DNA of 64,000 nt from Deferrisomatales bacterium. GTDB lineage: Bacteria; Desulfobacterota; Deferrisomatia; Deferrisomatales; JARGFW01. The first letter of the stretch is position 1, and every line of letters begins with the position of its first letter. The translations under genes and the position numbers were made by a program. The notes below the pieces were generated by a model. That model did no database searches. It was not told the DNA's origin and saw only the letters and a list, made by a program, of their open reading frames with translations. This document shows positions 49,056 through 57,726 of this stretch, one piece after another. Location: contig JARGFW010000001.1 in the NCBI GenBank assembly GCA_029211085.1, positions 1-64,000 on the forward strand, written 5' to 3'.

Positions 49056-50366
49056 ATGACCCAGCCCTCCTCCTCGCCGGCTTTGCGCCCACACCCCACC
49101 AAGCTGTTCGTGGAGACCACCACCCGCTGCAACCTGCGCTGCGCCATGTGCGTGAAGCAGACCGCGGACCACGGGGTGATGGAGGGAGACCTCGCTCCCG
49201 AGACCTTTGCGAGGCTGGCCCCGGCGTTTCCCCACCTGGAAGCCCTGGTGCTGTCCGGCACTGGCGAGCCCCTGCTGCACCCCCAGCTCGGGTCGTTCAT
49301 CCGCACGGCAAAGACGGCCATGCCCCCCGGCAGTTGGGTGGGGTTCCAGAGCAACGGGCTGCTCCTGGACGAGGCGCGGGCGGCCGACCTGGTGGACGCA
49401 GGGCTCGATCGGGTGTGCCTGTCGGTGGACGCGGTGACGCCGGGCACCTTCGCCCGTCTGCGCGAGGGCGGCGAGGTGGGGGCGGTGGACCGGGCCCTGG
49501 CGGCGCTAGCGAGCGCCGAGAGTCGCAACGGCCATCGAGTGGACAAGGGGGTGGAGTTCGTCGCCATGCGCGACAACGTGGCGGAGCTGCCGGACGTGGT
49601 CCGTTGGGCGGCCCGGCGGGGAGCGAGCTTCGCCCTGGTGACCCAGGTGCTGCCCTACGACGAGGGCCTCGTGGCCCAGGCCGCCTACGACCCCAACACC
49701 GACCGGGCCGTGGGGTTCTTCCAGCCCTGGCAGAAGCGGGCCGCGGCTGAAGGGATCGACCTGGACCGCTACTTCCCGGTGCTGTGGAAGTACACGAAGA
49801 CCCCCGAAGAGGAACGCATCATCGCGTTCGTGGAGGAGATGAAGGCGGCCGCCCACCGCCAGGAGATCTTCGTCAACGTCCAGAAGATCCTGGCCCGGGA
49901 CCACGGATGGCTTCAGCGGGTAGAGGAGATCTTCGGCGCGGCGGCCGAGGTGGCTCGGCAGGAGGGGTTGGACCTGCAACTCCCCGAGGTGGTTCCCGCA
50001 GGCGAGCGCACCTGCGCGTTCATCGAAGAGGGGGGCGCGTTCATCAGCTGGGACGGCAAGGTGCACCCCTGCTACTTCCTGTGGCACGGCTACCGGTGTT
50101 TCATCAACGGCCGCGAGAAGTTCGTGCGCCCCAAGGTGTTCGGAGACCTGGCCGAACGGGCCCTGTTGGACATCTGGGGAGATGCCGCATACACGGCGTT
50201 CCGCGCCAGCGTGCTGGGCTACGACTACCCGTTCTGCTCCGACTGCAACCTGGCCAAGTGTTGTGACTACGTGACGGCCGAGGAGTTCGAGCAGGACTGC
50301 TACATCAACCACGAGCCCTGCGGCGACTGCCTGTGGTGCAAAGGGGTGTTCCAGTGCCTGCGGTGA
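49056..50366 (+). CDS. Radical SAM/SPASM domain protein with Cys-rich C-terminus
   Basis: 'VETTTRCNLRCAMCVKQ' (CxxxCxxC), 'LSGTGEPLLHP', SPASM-like 'CDYPFCSDCNLAKCCDYVTAEEFEQDCYINHEPCGDCLWCKGVFQCL'. Confidence 0.9.
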   Translation: MTQPSSSPALRPHPTKLFVETTTRCNLRCAMCVKQTADHGVMEGDLAPETFARLAPAFPHLEALVLSGTGEPLLHPQLGSFIRTAKTAMPPGSWVGFQSNGLLLDEARAADLVDAGLDRVCLSVDAVTPGTFARLREGGEVGAVDRALAALASAESRNGHRVDKGVEFVAMRDNVAELPDVVRWAARRGASFALVTQVLPYDEGLVAQAAYDPNTDRAVGFFQPWQKRAAAEGIDLDRYFPVLWKYTKTPEEERIIAFVEEMKAAAHRQEIFVNVQKILARDHGWLQRVEEIFGAAAEVARQEGLDLQLPEVVPAGERTCAFIEEGGAFISWDGKVHPCYFLWHGYRCFINGREKFVRPKVFGDLAERALLDIWGDAAYTAFRASVLGYDYPFCSDCNLAKCCDYVTAEEFEQDCYINHEPCGDCLWCKGVFQCLR

Positions 50367-50376
50367 AGGCGGGCGG

Positions 50377-51270
50377 CTACTCTGCCTCCAGATACTCCCG
50401 CATCCCTTGCAGTGCGTTTCCCGTGAAATAGCTCTCGCGCGCCTGGATGTCGGGGGCCAGGGTGCGCCGGCGCGCGAACATCGGGTCGGTCGCGAGCAGT
50501 TCGGCCACCACCGCCTCGTGCCACGGCGCGGAACCGGCTTCCAGGTGGCGGCGGGCCACCGCTACCCAGTGGTCCAACTGGTCGCGGGCGGCGGCGAAGA
50601 ACGGCGCGGGATCCTCCACCCGGCCCCGGTGGCCCAGGCACACGCTGTGCGCGGGAACAGCCGAGGCCGCTTCGAGGGAGGCGCGGCTCACCTCATACTG
50701 GAACCGCGGCGGGGTGGCCGGGCGCCGGTACGGCCCTTCCGGGGTGTCGAGGCCGATGCCGGCGACCTCCCCGGCGAACAGCACGCCGCCGACCTGGTAA
50801 CACAGGTGGTGGGCGGCGTGTCCGGGGGTGTCGATGGCCACCACGGTGAGTCCGCCCATCCTGCTGTTCTCTGCAAATCCAATCCGGTCCTCCGGCACCG
50901 GGGCGATGGGGCCGTAGGCCTCGGCGACCTTTCCGAGCAACTTGCGGGAGCCCCGCCAGAGTTTCTCCGGGTCCACCAGGTGGGGGATGCCCTTGGAGTG
51001 GCACAGGGCGCGGGCGGCAGGGAACCGCTCCAAAAGCAGGCCCGCGCCGCCGGCGTGGTCGATGTGGATGTGGGTCAGGAGTACGCCGTCCAGCCGTCGC
51101 ACCCCCTGGGCGGCCAGGGCGTCGAGCAGTACCGGGATGGTCGAAGCCGGGCCGGGGTCCACCACCAGGGCGCTGTCCGGCCCGCGGACGATCCAGGCAC
51201 CGATGAACTCCCGGAACCCTTCGAGGGCCGGTTGGTCCAGATCGACGAGGGTGAGCTCGACGGCGGGCAT
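50377..51270 (-). CDS. MBL-fold metallo-hydrolase
   Basis: 'VLLTHIHIDHAGGAGLLLERFP', 'IDTPGHAAHHLCYQ', 'FAGEVAG'. Confidence 0.92.
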   Translation of the reverse strand: MPAVELTLVDLDQPALEGFREFIGAWIVRGPDSALVVDPGPASTIPVLLDALAAQGVRRLDGVLLTHIHIDHAGGAGLLLERFPAARALCHSKGIPHLVDPEKLWRGSRKLLGKVAEAYGPIAPVPEDRIGFAENSRMGGLTVVAIDTPGHAAHHLCYQVGGVLFAGEVAGIGLDTPEGPYRRPATPPRFQYEVSRASLEAASAVPAHSVCLGHRGRVEDPAPFFAAARDQLDHWVAVARRHLEAGSAPWHEAVVAELLATDPMFARRRTLAPDIQARESYFTGNALQGMREYLEAE

Positions 51271-51400
51271 GGAATCTCCGGTGCGGGGAGCGGCAATCCG
51301 GACTCTAGGCAGCGGGGCCGGCGGTGTCAATCCGCGACGACCACGGTCCCCGCCCCCTTCGGCTGCGTTCCACGGCATGTGGCGGGGCCTGGAGCGCGGA

Positions 51401-52228
51401 CTACCGGAACGCCGGGACGGTGGTCGGCAGGGCTGGAGAGACGCTGCAGCCCAGCCGGGTTTCCAGGTACGCCAGGAGTTCCGGGGAGAGCTGGGTGAAC
51501 TCGAGGCCCATCCCCATCTCCCCGGCGGAGGTCCGCAACCAGCGCACCACCCCCTGGGCCTGGGCCGGGCCGAAGGTGGCGCTGACGATCATCCGTAGGG
51601 GGGTACCGGGGGGCTGCAACTGGTCGGTGCGCAGGAACACCCCGCCGGACGACAGGTTCTCCAGGGTGGCCCGGGTGCCGCCGGGGAGAAGGAACGCAAG
51701 GCACTCCACGGTCAACCGGCCCTGCCGGCGCCGTTCCTCCCTCTCTTCCTCTCCGGGGCAGGGGCGCAACCGCGGCCCGGCACGCGCGGACGACTCCCAG
51801 GCTTTTCCGAGGGCGTGCGGCGGGGAGTCCCCTGGCGGTCCAGCCGCCGCGGTCGCCGCGCCCCCCGGCGGGCAGGCCGAGCCGCGGGGCAGCAACGGCA
51901 GCGGTGGCCGCCGCAGGACGATCTGCTCGGCCGCCTCGTCCTTGCAGGTCTGGAGCATCGTCAGCAGGGAGGAGGGCAGCGGGGTGATCTCTGCCAGCCG
52001 GCGCTCCTCGTAGGGCATCAGCCGCGCCACCGATTCGATCGCCACGTCGCACAGGGCGAGTTGGAACTCCGGATCCTTGGCGTGGCGCACGTGGTCCAGG
52101 GCCTGGCGCACGTGCGCCAGTTTCACCGCGATCTCCTCCTGGATCCCTTGGCGGCAGGCGCGGCAAAGCCCCGCGGCGTCCGTGCGCACGGCCCAACCCC
52201 GCTGGGAACAATACCTGCACCTCGCCAC
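51401..52228 (-). CDS. PilZ-domain protein with N-terminal zinc-finger-like CxxC pair
   Basis: 'VARCRYCSQRGWAVRTDAAGLCRACRQGI' plus C-terminal PilZ-like 'LENLSSGGVFLRTDQLQPPGTPLRMIVSATFG...GMGLEFTQLSPE'. Confidence 0.7.
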   Translation of the reverse strand: MARCRYCSQRGWAVRTDAAGLCRACRQGIQEEIAVKLAHVRQALDHVRHAKDPEFQLALCDVAIESVARLMPYEERRLAEITPLPSSLLTMLQTCKDEAAEQIVLRRPPLPLLPRGSACPPGGAATAAAGPPGDSPPHALGKAWESSARAGPRLRPCPGEEEREERRRQGRLTVECLAFLLPGGTRATLENLSSGGVFLRTDQLQPPGTPLRMIVSATFGPAQAQGVVRWLRTSAGEMGMGLEFTQLSPELLAYLETRLGCSVSPALPTTVPAFR

Positions 52229-52535
52229 GTGCTCGCCTCCGCTTCGATGGTTCCCCGACCGGTGCACCGCCAAGCACCGGAGAGCTGCTCCGGTACTGAT
52301 CGGCAAGAACCAGGCACAGGCTGATTTTGGCAGCGGTATCCCGCAAGCGGCTAGCCGGCGGCGCCCTCTCGCTGCCGACCCTGTTGACCGGAGGCGGCAG
52401 CAACCCTATCCTGCCGGGGCGCTCTCCCACCGGCGGCAGCGCCTGGGTGGGTGGGGGGCACACGGCCGGCCCACCGCCGCCAAGCCCGGGGCTGACCGAC
52501 GGGGGGACGGGGGTGACACGGAGGCACACCTCTCG

Positions 52536-53417
52536 ATGACGACCGCCCATTTCCTGCGCCGAGTTGCCGGAGCGGCGCTTTGGCTGGCGGCCCTGGCGCC
52601 GGCCTACGCTGCCGAACCCGCGCCGACGGTGCGGTTCACCGTGATCCCCCGCTACAACCCCCTGCTGATGGTCCAGTCCTACCAGCCCATCATGGATTAC
52701 CTCAGCGCCCGCACCCCCTACCACTTCGAGCTCAAACTAGCCCGGGACTACGCGGAGGCGGTGCGCCTGCTGGCAGACCGCGAAGTCGATCTGGCCAGCC
52801 TGGGGGGTGTCACCTTCATCAAGGCGTACCGCACCTTCGGCGCCGTGCCCCTGGTGCGGCCGCGCAACGCCGCGGGCCAGGCCCACTACCGCAGCGTTGT
52901 CATCGTGCGGGCCGACAGCGACATCCGGTCCCTGGAGGATCTGCGCGGACGCAGTTTCGCGTTCGGCTCCCACCACTCCACCTCCGGCAACCTGGTGCCC
53001 CGCACCTACCTGTTCCGCCACGGCATCGGCCTGGACGACCTGGGTTGGTACAAAAACCTGGGCAAGCACGACTCGGTGGCCAAGGCGGTGCTCAAGGGCA
53101 ACGTCGATGCGGGAGCCGTGAAGGACGTGATCGCCGAGCGCTACCGGGAGCACGGACTGCGCTTCCTGGCCGAGTCCGACCCGATCCCGGCGGTACCCAT
53201 CGTGGCCCATCCGGAGACCCCCGAGGGGGTGCGCCGGGCCGTGACCCGGGCCCTGCTGGCCCTGGATCCGGTGGATGCGGAGCAACAGCGGATGATGGCT
53301 TCCTGGGATCCAGAGTTCCGCCACGGCTTCGTGCCCGCCACCCTGGAGGACTACCGCCCGATCGTGGAGATGCTGGACGCCGTGGGCAACGGTTGCGGCG
53401 AGGGCTGTCACCGGTGA
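52536..53417 (+). CDS. PhnD-like phosphate/phosphonate-type periplasmic substrate-binding protein
   Basis: 'VRFTVIPRYNPLLMVQSYQPIMDYLSARTPYHFELKLARDYAEAVRLLADREVDLASLGGVTFIKAY'. Confidence 0.88.
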   Translation: MTTAHFLRRVAGAALWLAALAPAYAAEPAPTVRFTVIPRYNPLLMVQSYQPIMDYLSARTPYHFELKLARDYAEAVRLLADREVDLASLGGVTFIKAYRTFGAVPLVRPRNAAGQAHYRSVVIVRADSDIRSLEDLRGRSFAFGSHHSTSGNLVPRTYLFRHGIGLDDLGWYKNLGKHDSVAKAVLKGNVDAGAVKDVIAERYREHGLRFLAESDPIPAVPIVAHPETPEGVRRAVTRALLALDPVDAEQQRMMASWDPEFRHGFVPATLEDYRPIVEMLDAVGNGCGEGCHR

Positions 53418-54883
53418 GACAGCCCCTCCACGCGCGGCTCGGCATCGCCGTCAAGTTTTCGGTGTTGGCCACCCTGTTGGCGCTGCTCACCACCGCCGTG
53501 TGGGGTAGCTGGGTGTGGCAGCGGGAGCGCAGCCTGCTGGAAACCCAACTGCGCCAGAAGGGCCGCATCCTGCTCTCCTCCATGGCCATTCCGTTCATCA
53601 ACGCCCTGCTCTACGAAGAGCTTGGGATCGTGGAGGAAGGGGGCCTGCTCGACAACTTCATCGCCGAGATCATGGGCCAGAGCGAGGTGGCGCCGGTGTA
53701 CGCCATGGTGCTGGATCCCAACGGGGTGGTGCTGGCCCACAACGATTTCGCCGAGTACCGTCGGGTGTACGACGACCCGTTCAGCCGCGCGACCCTGAAG
53801 GCGGCGGAGTTCAGCATCACTCCGACCCAGCGCGGTGAAGAGCCGATCTGGGATCTGGCCCAGCCGCTGGCGGTGCACGGCCGACACTGGGGCGTGTTGC
53901 GGGTGGGCCTCTCCCTGGAACCCCTCAACCACTCCTTGGCGCAGTTGGCACGCCAGCTTGCGGTGTTCGGCGCCGCGTACACGGCGCTGGCCATGGCGTT
54001 GTCCATCCTCATCGGAACCCGGCTGGCGCGGCCCCTGCTACAGCTCGGCGAGAACATGGAGTCGGTGGGCGGCGAGTTGCCCGAACCGGGCCCCCCGTCC
54101 CAACGCAAGGACGAGATCGGCGACCTGGAGCGGGCGTTCAGCGCCATGGTCGAGCGCCTGCAGCGCAGCGAGGCCGAGCGCCGCGCCGCGGTGGACCGGC
54201 TGATCGAGGACGAGCGCCTGGTAGCGGTGGGGGAGACCGTGGCCGGGGTAGCCCACGAGGTGAACAACCCCCTGGCGGCCATGGAGGGCGCGGTGTACCG
54301 CCTGGAGCAGGGCGCCGACGCGGAAGACGGGCGCTACCTGCGGATCCTCAAAGACGGGTTGGAACGCATCTCGCGGGTGATGGGGCAACTCCTGGACCTG
54401 TCGCGCTCTGGTGAACTGCAGTTGGCCCAGGTGGATCTCCCCCAGTTCTGCCGCGACACCGAGCTGTTCGCCAAGGTGGCCGTGAAGAAGAACGCGCGGT
54501 TCGTCCCCAGTCGCGAAGTGCCCGCCCTGCGGGTGGGCCTGGATCGGATCAAGATACACCAGGTGCTGCTGAACCTGTTCGTCAACGCCTCGGACGCCGC
54601 CGGCGCGGGTGGCACGGTGCAGTTCGCGTGCGCCGTGGACGCCGCGACCCTGCGCTTCACGGTCTGCGATGATGGCCCCGGGGTTCCCAGGGAGATCGCC
54701 GAGCAGATTTTCGAGCCGTTTTTCACCACCAAGCCAGCGGGCCAGGGCAGCGGCATGGGCCTGTCGGTTTCCCGACGCATCGCCGAGAACCACGGCGGCA
54801 GCCTCACCCTGGAGCCCTGTTCCCAGGGCGCCTGTTTCCTGTTGATCCTGCCCCTCCGCATCGGCGCCGCGGTGGTGGGGTAG
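53414..54883 (+). CDS. Membrane sensor histidine kinase (HAMP-containing)
   Basis: GTG start overlapping the PhnD-like stop (GTGA); 'VAGVAHEVNNPLAAMEGAVYRLEQ', 'CDDGPGVPREIAEQIFEPFFTTKPAGQGSGMGLSVSRRIAENHGG'. Confidence 0.92.
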   Translation: MRQPLHARLGIAVKFSVLATLLALLTTAVWGSWVWQRERSLLETQLRQKGRILLSSMAIPFINALLYEELGIVEEGGLLDNFIAEIMGQSEVAPVYAMVLDPNGVVLAHNDFAEYRRVYDDPFSRATLKAAEFSITPTQRGEEPIWDLAQPLAVHGRHWGVLRVGLSLEPLNHSLAQLARQLAVFGAAYTALAMALSILIGTRLARPLLQLGENMESVGGELPEPGPPSQRKDEIGDLERAFSAMVERLQRSEAERRAAVDRLIEDERLVAVGETVAGVAHEVNNPLAAMEGAVYRLEQGADAEDGRYLRILKDGLERISRVMGQLLDLSRSGELQLAQVDLPQFCRDTELFAKVAVKKNARFVPSREVPALRVGLDRIKIHQVLLNLFVNASDAAGAGGTVQFACAVDAATLRFTVCDDGPGVPREIAEQIFEPFFTTKPAGQGSGMGLSVSRRIAENHGGSLTLEPCSQGACFLLILPLRIGAAVVG

Positions 54884-54908
54884 CCACCGTGCGAAGAGGC
54901 CTTTTCCC

Positions 54909-55340
54909 ATGACCCTGGTGGAGTTCTTCGAGGTCCGCGGGCCGCGCTGGCAGTCGGTGCTGTGCGCCCAGGTGGAACAGGCGGTCGCGGCTGGCGAGCG
55001 GGTCTATCTGTTGGCCGACGGTGAGGCCGGGGCGCGCCACTTCGACGAACTGCTGTGGACCTTCCGAGACGACAGCTTCGTGCCCCACGCCCTCTGGCAG
55101 GGGGAGACCGCGGTGCCCGAGCCGGTGGCGGTGGGCTGGCAGGAGGGCAACCCCAACGACGCCCACGTTCTGGTGCTCGCTCGACCGACGGTGCCCGAGC
55201 GGATCGACGGCTTCGCCCGGGTGATCGACCTGGCGCCGGTGGACCTGCCGGAGCTGCGCGAAGACGCCCGGGCCCGGTTCCGGGAGTTCCAGAGCCGCGG
55301 CCTGCGGCCCACGTTCCATCGGGCGCCCCCTTCCCCCTGA
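54909..55340 (+). CDS. holC: DNA polymerase III chi subunit
   Basis: 'VEFFEVRGPRWQSVLCAQVEQAVAAGERVYLLADGEAGARHFDELLWTFRDDSFVPHAL'. Confidence 0.85.
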   Translation: MTLVEFFEVRGPRWQSVLCAQVEQAVAAGERVYLLADGEAGARHFDELLWTFRDDSFVPHALWQGETAVPEPVAVGWQEGNPNDAHVLVLARPTVPERIDGFARVIDLAPVDLPELREDARARFREFQSRGLRPTFHRAPPSP

Positions 55341-55389
55341 CTGCCCCCGGCGCTGCCGAGGCTCTTTTTCCGATCCCTTGCCCAGGACA

Positions 55390-55742
55390 TGCCCCCCACG
55401 AGCCCCGGGCCAGCCGTTCGGCGAAGGAGAACGGTTTGGCCAGGTAGTCGTCTCCCCCCCGGCGCAATCCCTCCACCCGTTCATCCACCGAGGCAACGCG
55501 CTAAGAATGAGTACCGGGGTCCGCACGCCCTGGGCGCGCCTCTGCTCGATGAGCGACAAGCCGTCCCGGCCCGGCAGCAGGATATCGACCGCTGCCGCTT
55601 CGTAGACTGGGTGGAGGGCCATTTCGAGCCCGGTTGCACCGTCGGCGGCCCGATCGACCACGGAGCCAGCCTGTTCGAGCCCGCGGGACACGAACGCAAG
55701 AAGCTGGGGGTCGTCCTCGACAACGAGGATCTTCGTCCACGA
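55390..55742 (-). pseudogene. Frameshifted, effector-less response-regulator receiver domain
   Basis: Frame 1 'TKILVVEDDPQLLAFVSRGLEQAGSVVDRAADGATGLEMALHPVYEAAAVDILLPGRDGLSLIEQRRAQGVRTPVLILSAL' continues in another frame as 'VDERVEGLRRGGDDYLAKPFSFAERLAR'. Confidence 0.85.
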
Positions 55743-56024
55743 TCCCCCGATGAGAGGTTCTACTCCGTGGCCAAAGATACCGCGCCGGTTCGGCGGTCTC
55801 TCCTTTTCCCTCCGGGAAGGGGGCACGGGTCTTCCCTCACCTGCCGGTGTGGAACCGGCTACAGCGCCGCGCGCGACGAGGAACCCGGGCTCCGGACTCG
55901 GCAAGGCCCCTCTCCCCGCGCAACTTCTAATTCCCGATTAATCCCCGCTTCATCTTCCGGTGCCATGGTGGGGCGCTGCCGGTTCCGCGACCGTTGGGAG
56001 CCAACCTGCCGGCCGGAGGAGACC

Positions 56025-56960
56025 ATGATCCAAGCGCAGAACCTGACCAAGCGGTTCGGGGAGATCCGGGCCCTGGACGGGGTGTCGTTCCACGTGGAGA
56101 AGGGAGAGATCGTCGGCCTGCTGGGGCCCAACGGCGCCGGCAAGAGCACGGCGATGAAGATCCTCACCTGCTTCATGTCGCCCTCGGCGGGCACCGCCAC
56201 GGTGGCCGGCCACGAAATCTTCGACGCACCCCTGGCGGTGAAGCGCCAGGTGGGCTACCTGCCCGAGAACCCGCCCCTGTACCCCGAGCTGACGGTGGAC
56301 GAGTACCTGGAATATGCCGGCCGCCTCAAGGGCTTGGGGGGAATGGCACTGCGCACTGCCAAGGGCGCGGTGCAGGAGCGCTGCGGACTGGCCGCGATGG
56401 GGAGGCGGCGCATCGGCAACCTGTCCAAGGGCTACCGGCAGCGGGTGGGTCTGGCCCAGGCACTGATCCACAACCCGCCGGTGCTGATCCTCGACGAGCC
56501 CACCGTAGGTCTGGACCCGGCGCAGATCTTGGAGATCCGCACCCTGATCCAGGAACTGGCCGCCGACCACACCGTGGTGCTCTCCACCCACATCCTCCCC
56601 GAGGTCACCGCCACCTGTCAGCGCATCGTGATCATCAACGACGGCCGCATCGTGGCCGTCGATACCTACCAGAACCTCTCCGAGCAGATGGACAGCAGCC
56701 GACAGGTGAGGCTGCGGGTGGCCCGGCCGGATCCGCAACTGGCGGCCCGGCTGCTGGCCCTGGACGGAGTGCTGGCGGTGTACACCGAAGCCGACGGCGG
56801 CTACCGGGTGGAGTCGGGCCGCGAGCGCGACCTGCGGGAGGAGGTGGCCCGGGTGGCTGTGGAGAGCGGCGCCGGCTTGCTGGAGCTCGCCGGAGTAGCG
56901 GTGAGCCTGGAGGAGGTGTTTCTGCGGCTCACCACCGTGGAGAGGGAGGCCGCCGCATGA
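56025..56960 (+). CDS. ABC transporter ATP-binding protein (Gld/Nos-type)
   Basis: 'GLLGPNGAGKSTAMKILTCFMSPSAGTATVAGHEIF', Walker B 'VLILDEPTVGLDPAQ'. Confidence 0.94.
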   Translation: MIQAQNLTKRFGEIRALDGVSFHVEKGEIVGLLGPNGAGKSTAMKILTCFMSPSAGTATVAGHEIFDAPLAVKRQVGYLPENPPLYPELTVDEYLEYAGRLKGLGGMALRTAKGAVQERCGLAAMGRRRIGNLSKGYRQRVGLAQALIHNPPVLILDEPTVGLDPAQILEIRTLIQELAADHTVVLSTHILPEVTATCQRIVIINDGRIVAVDTYQNLSEQMDSSRQVRLRVARPDPQLAARLLALDGVLAVYTEADGGYRVESGRERDLREEVARVAVESGAGLLELAGVAVSLEEVFLRLTTVEREAAA

Positions 56961-57721
56961 CGGTCACACTCACCATCGCGGCCAAGGAACTGCGCTCGTA
57001 CCTGCTTTCGCCGGTGGCGTGGGTGGTGGCCACGGTGTTCCTGGGGGTCACCGGGCTGCTGTTCTACAACCTGGTGAACTGGTACAGCCTGCAGAGCTTC
57101 CAGATGATGCAGCTCCCGGGTGCCGGGAGCGAGCTCAACGTGAACCGGCTGGTGTTCGAGCCGGTCTTCCACAACGTGGCGGTGACCCTGCTGCTGCTGG
57201 TGCCGATCGTCACGATGCGCCTGCTGGCCGAGGAGCGGAGGAGCGGAACCCTGCAGCTGCTGTTCACTTCGCCGGTGCGGTTGGGGGAAGTGGTGCTGGG
57301 CAAGTACCTGGCGGTGGTGCTGCTGCTTGCGGGCATCCTGCTGCTGACCCTGTACATGCCGCTGTTGGTATGGAGTTACGGCACCCTGGAGTGGGGCCCG
57401 ATCGGGTCGGCGTATCTGGGTCTGGTGTTGTTGATGGCGGCGTTTGCCGCGTGCGGGCTGTTCGCCTCCAGCGTCACCGAGAGCCAGATCGTCGCCGCGG
57501 TGCTCACTTTCGGCCTGCTGCTGGGGTTCTGGATGCTGGGCTGGGCCGGCCAGGGGGGGGGAGGCGTCGGTGCGGTGCTGGAGCAGTTGTCGGTGATCTC
57601 CCATCTCGACGGCTTCCTGCGCGGGGTGGTGGAGACCCGCGACGTGGTCTACTACCTGTCGGTGTGCGCCTTCGGGCTGTTCCTGACCCATCGCGTGCTC
57701 GAATCGAGCCGCTGGAAGTGA
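56957..57721 (+). CDS. ABC transporter permease (GldF-like)
   Basis: 'LTIAAKELRSYLLSPVAWVVATVFLGVTGLLFYNLV...MRLLAEERRSGTLQLLFTSPVRLGEVVLGKYLA'; ATGA overlap. Confidence 0.9.
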   Translation: MTVTLTIAAKELRSYLLSPVAWVVATVFLGVTGLLFYNLVNWYSLQSFQMMQLPGAGSELNVNRLVFEPVFHNVAVTLLLLVPIVTMRLLAEERRSGTLQLLFTSPVRLGEVVLGKYLAVVLLLAGILLLTLYMPLLVWSYGTLEWGPIGSAYLGLVLLMAAFAACGLFASSVTESQIVAAVLTFGLLLGFWMLGWAGQGGGGVGAVLEQLSVISHLDGFLRGVVETRDVVYYLSVCAFGLFLTHRVLESSRWK

Positions 57722-57726
57722 CCCGC

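Noticed and set aside
55389-56024. Plus-strand extension of the ABC ATPase ORF (from 55389)
   Set aside because: The true start is ATG 56025 with a GGAGGAG RBS; the upstream part overlaps the minus-strand receiver relic.
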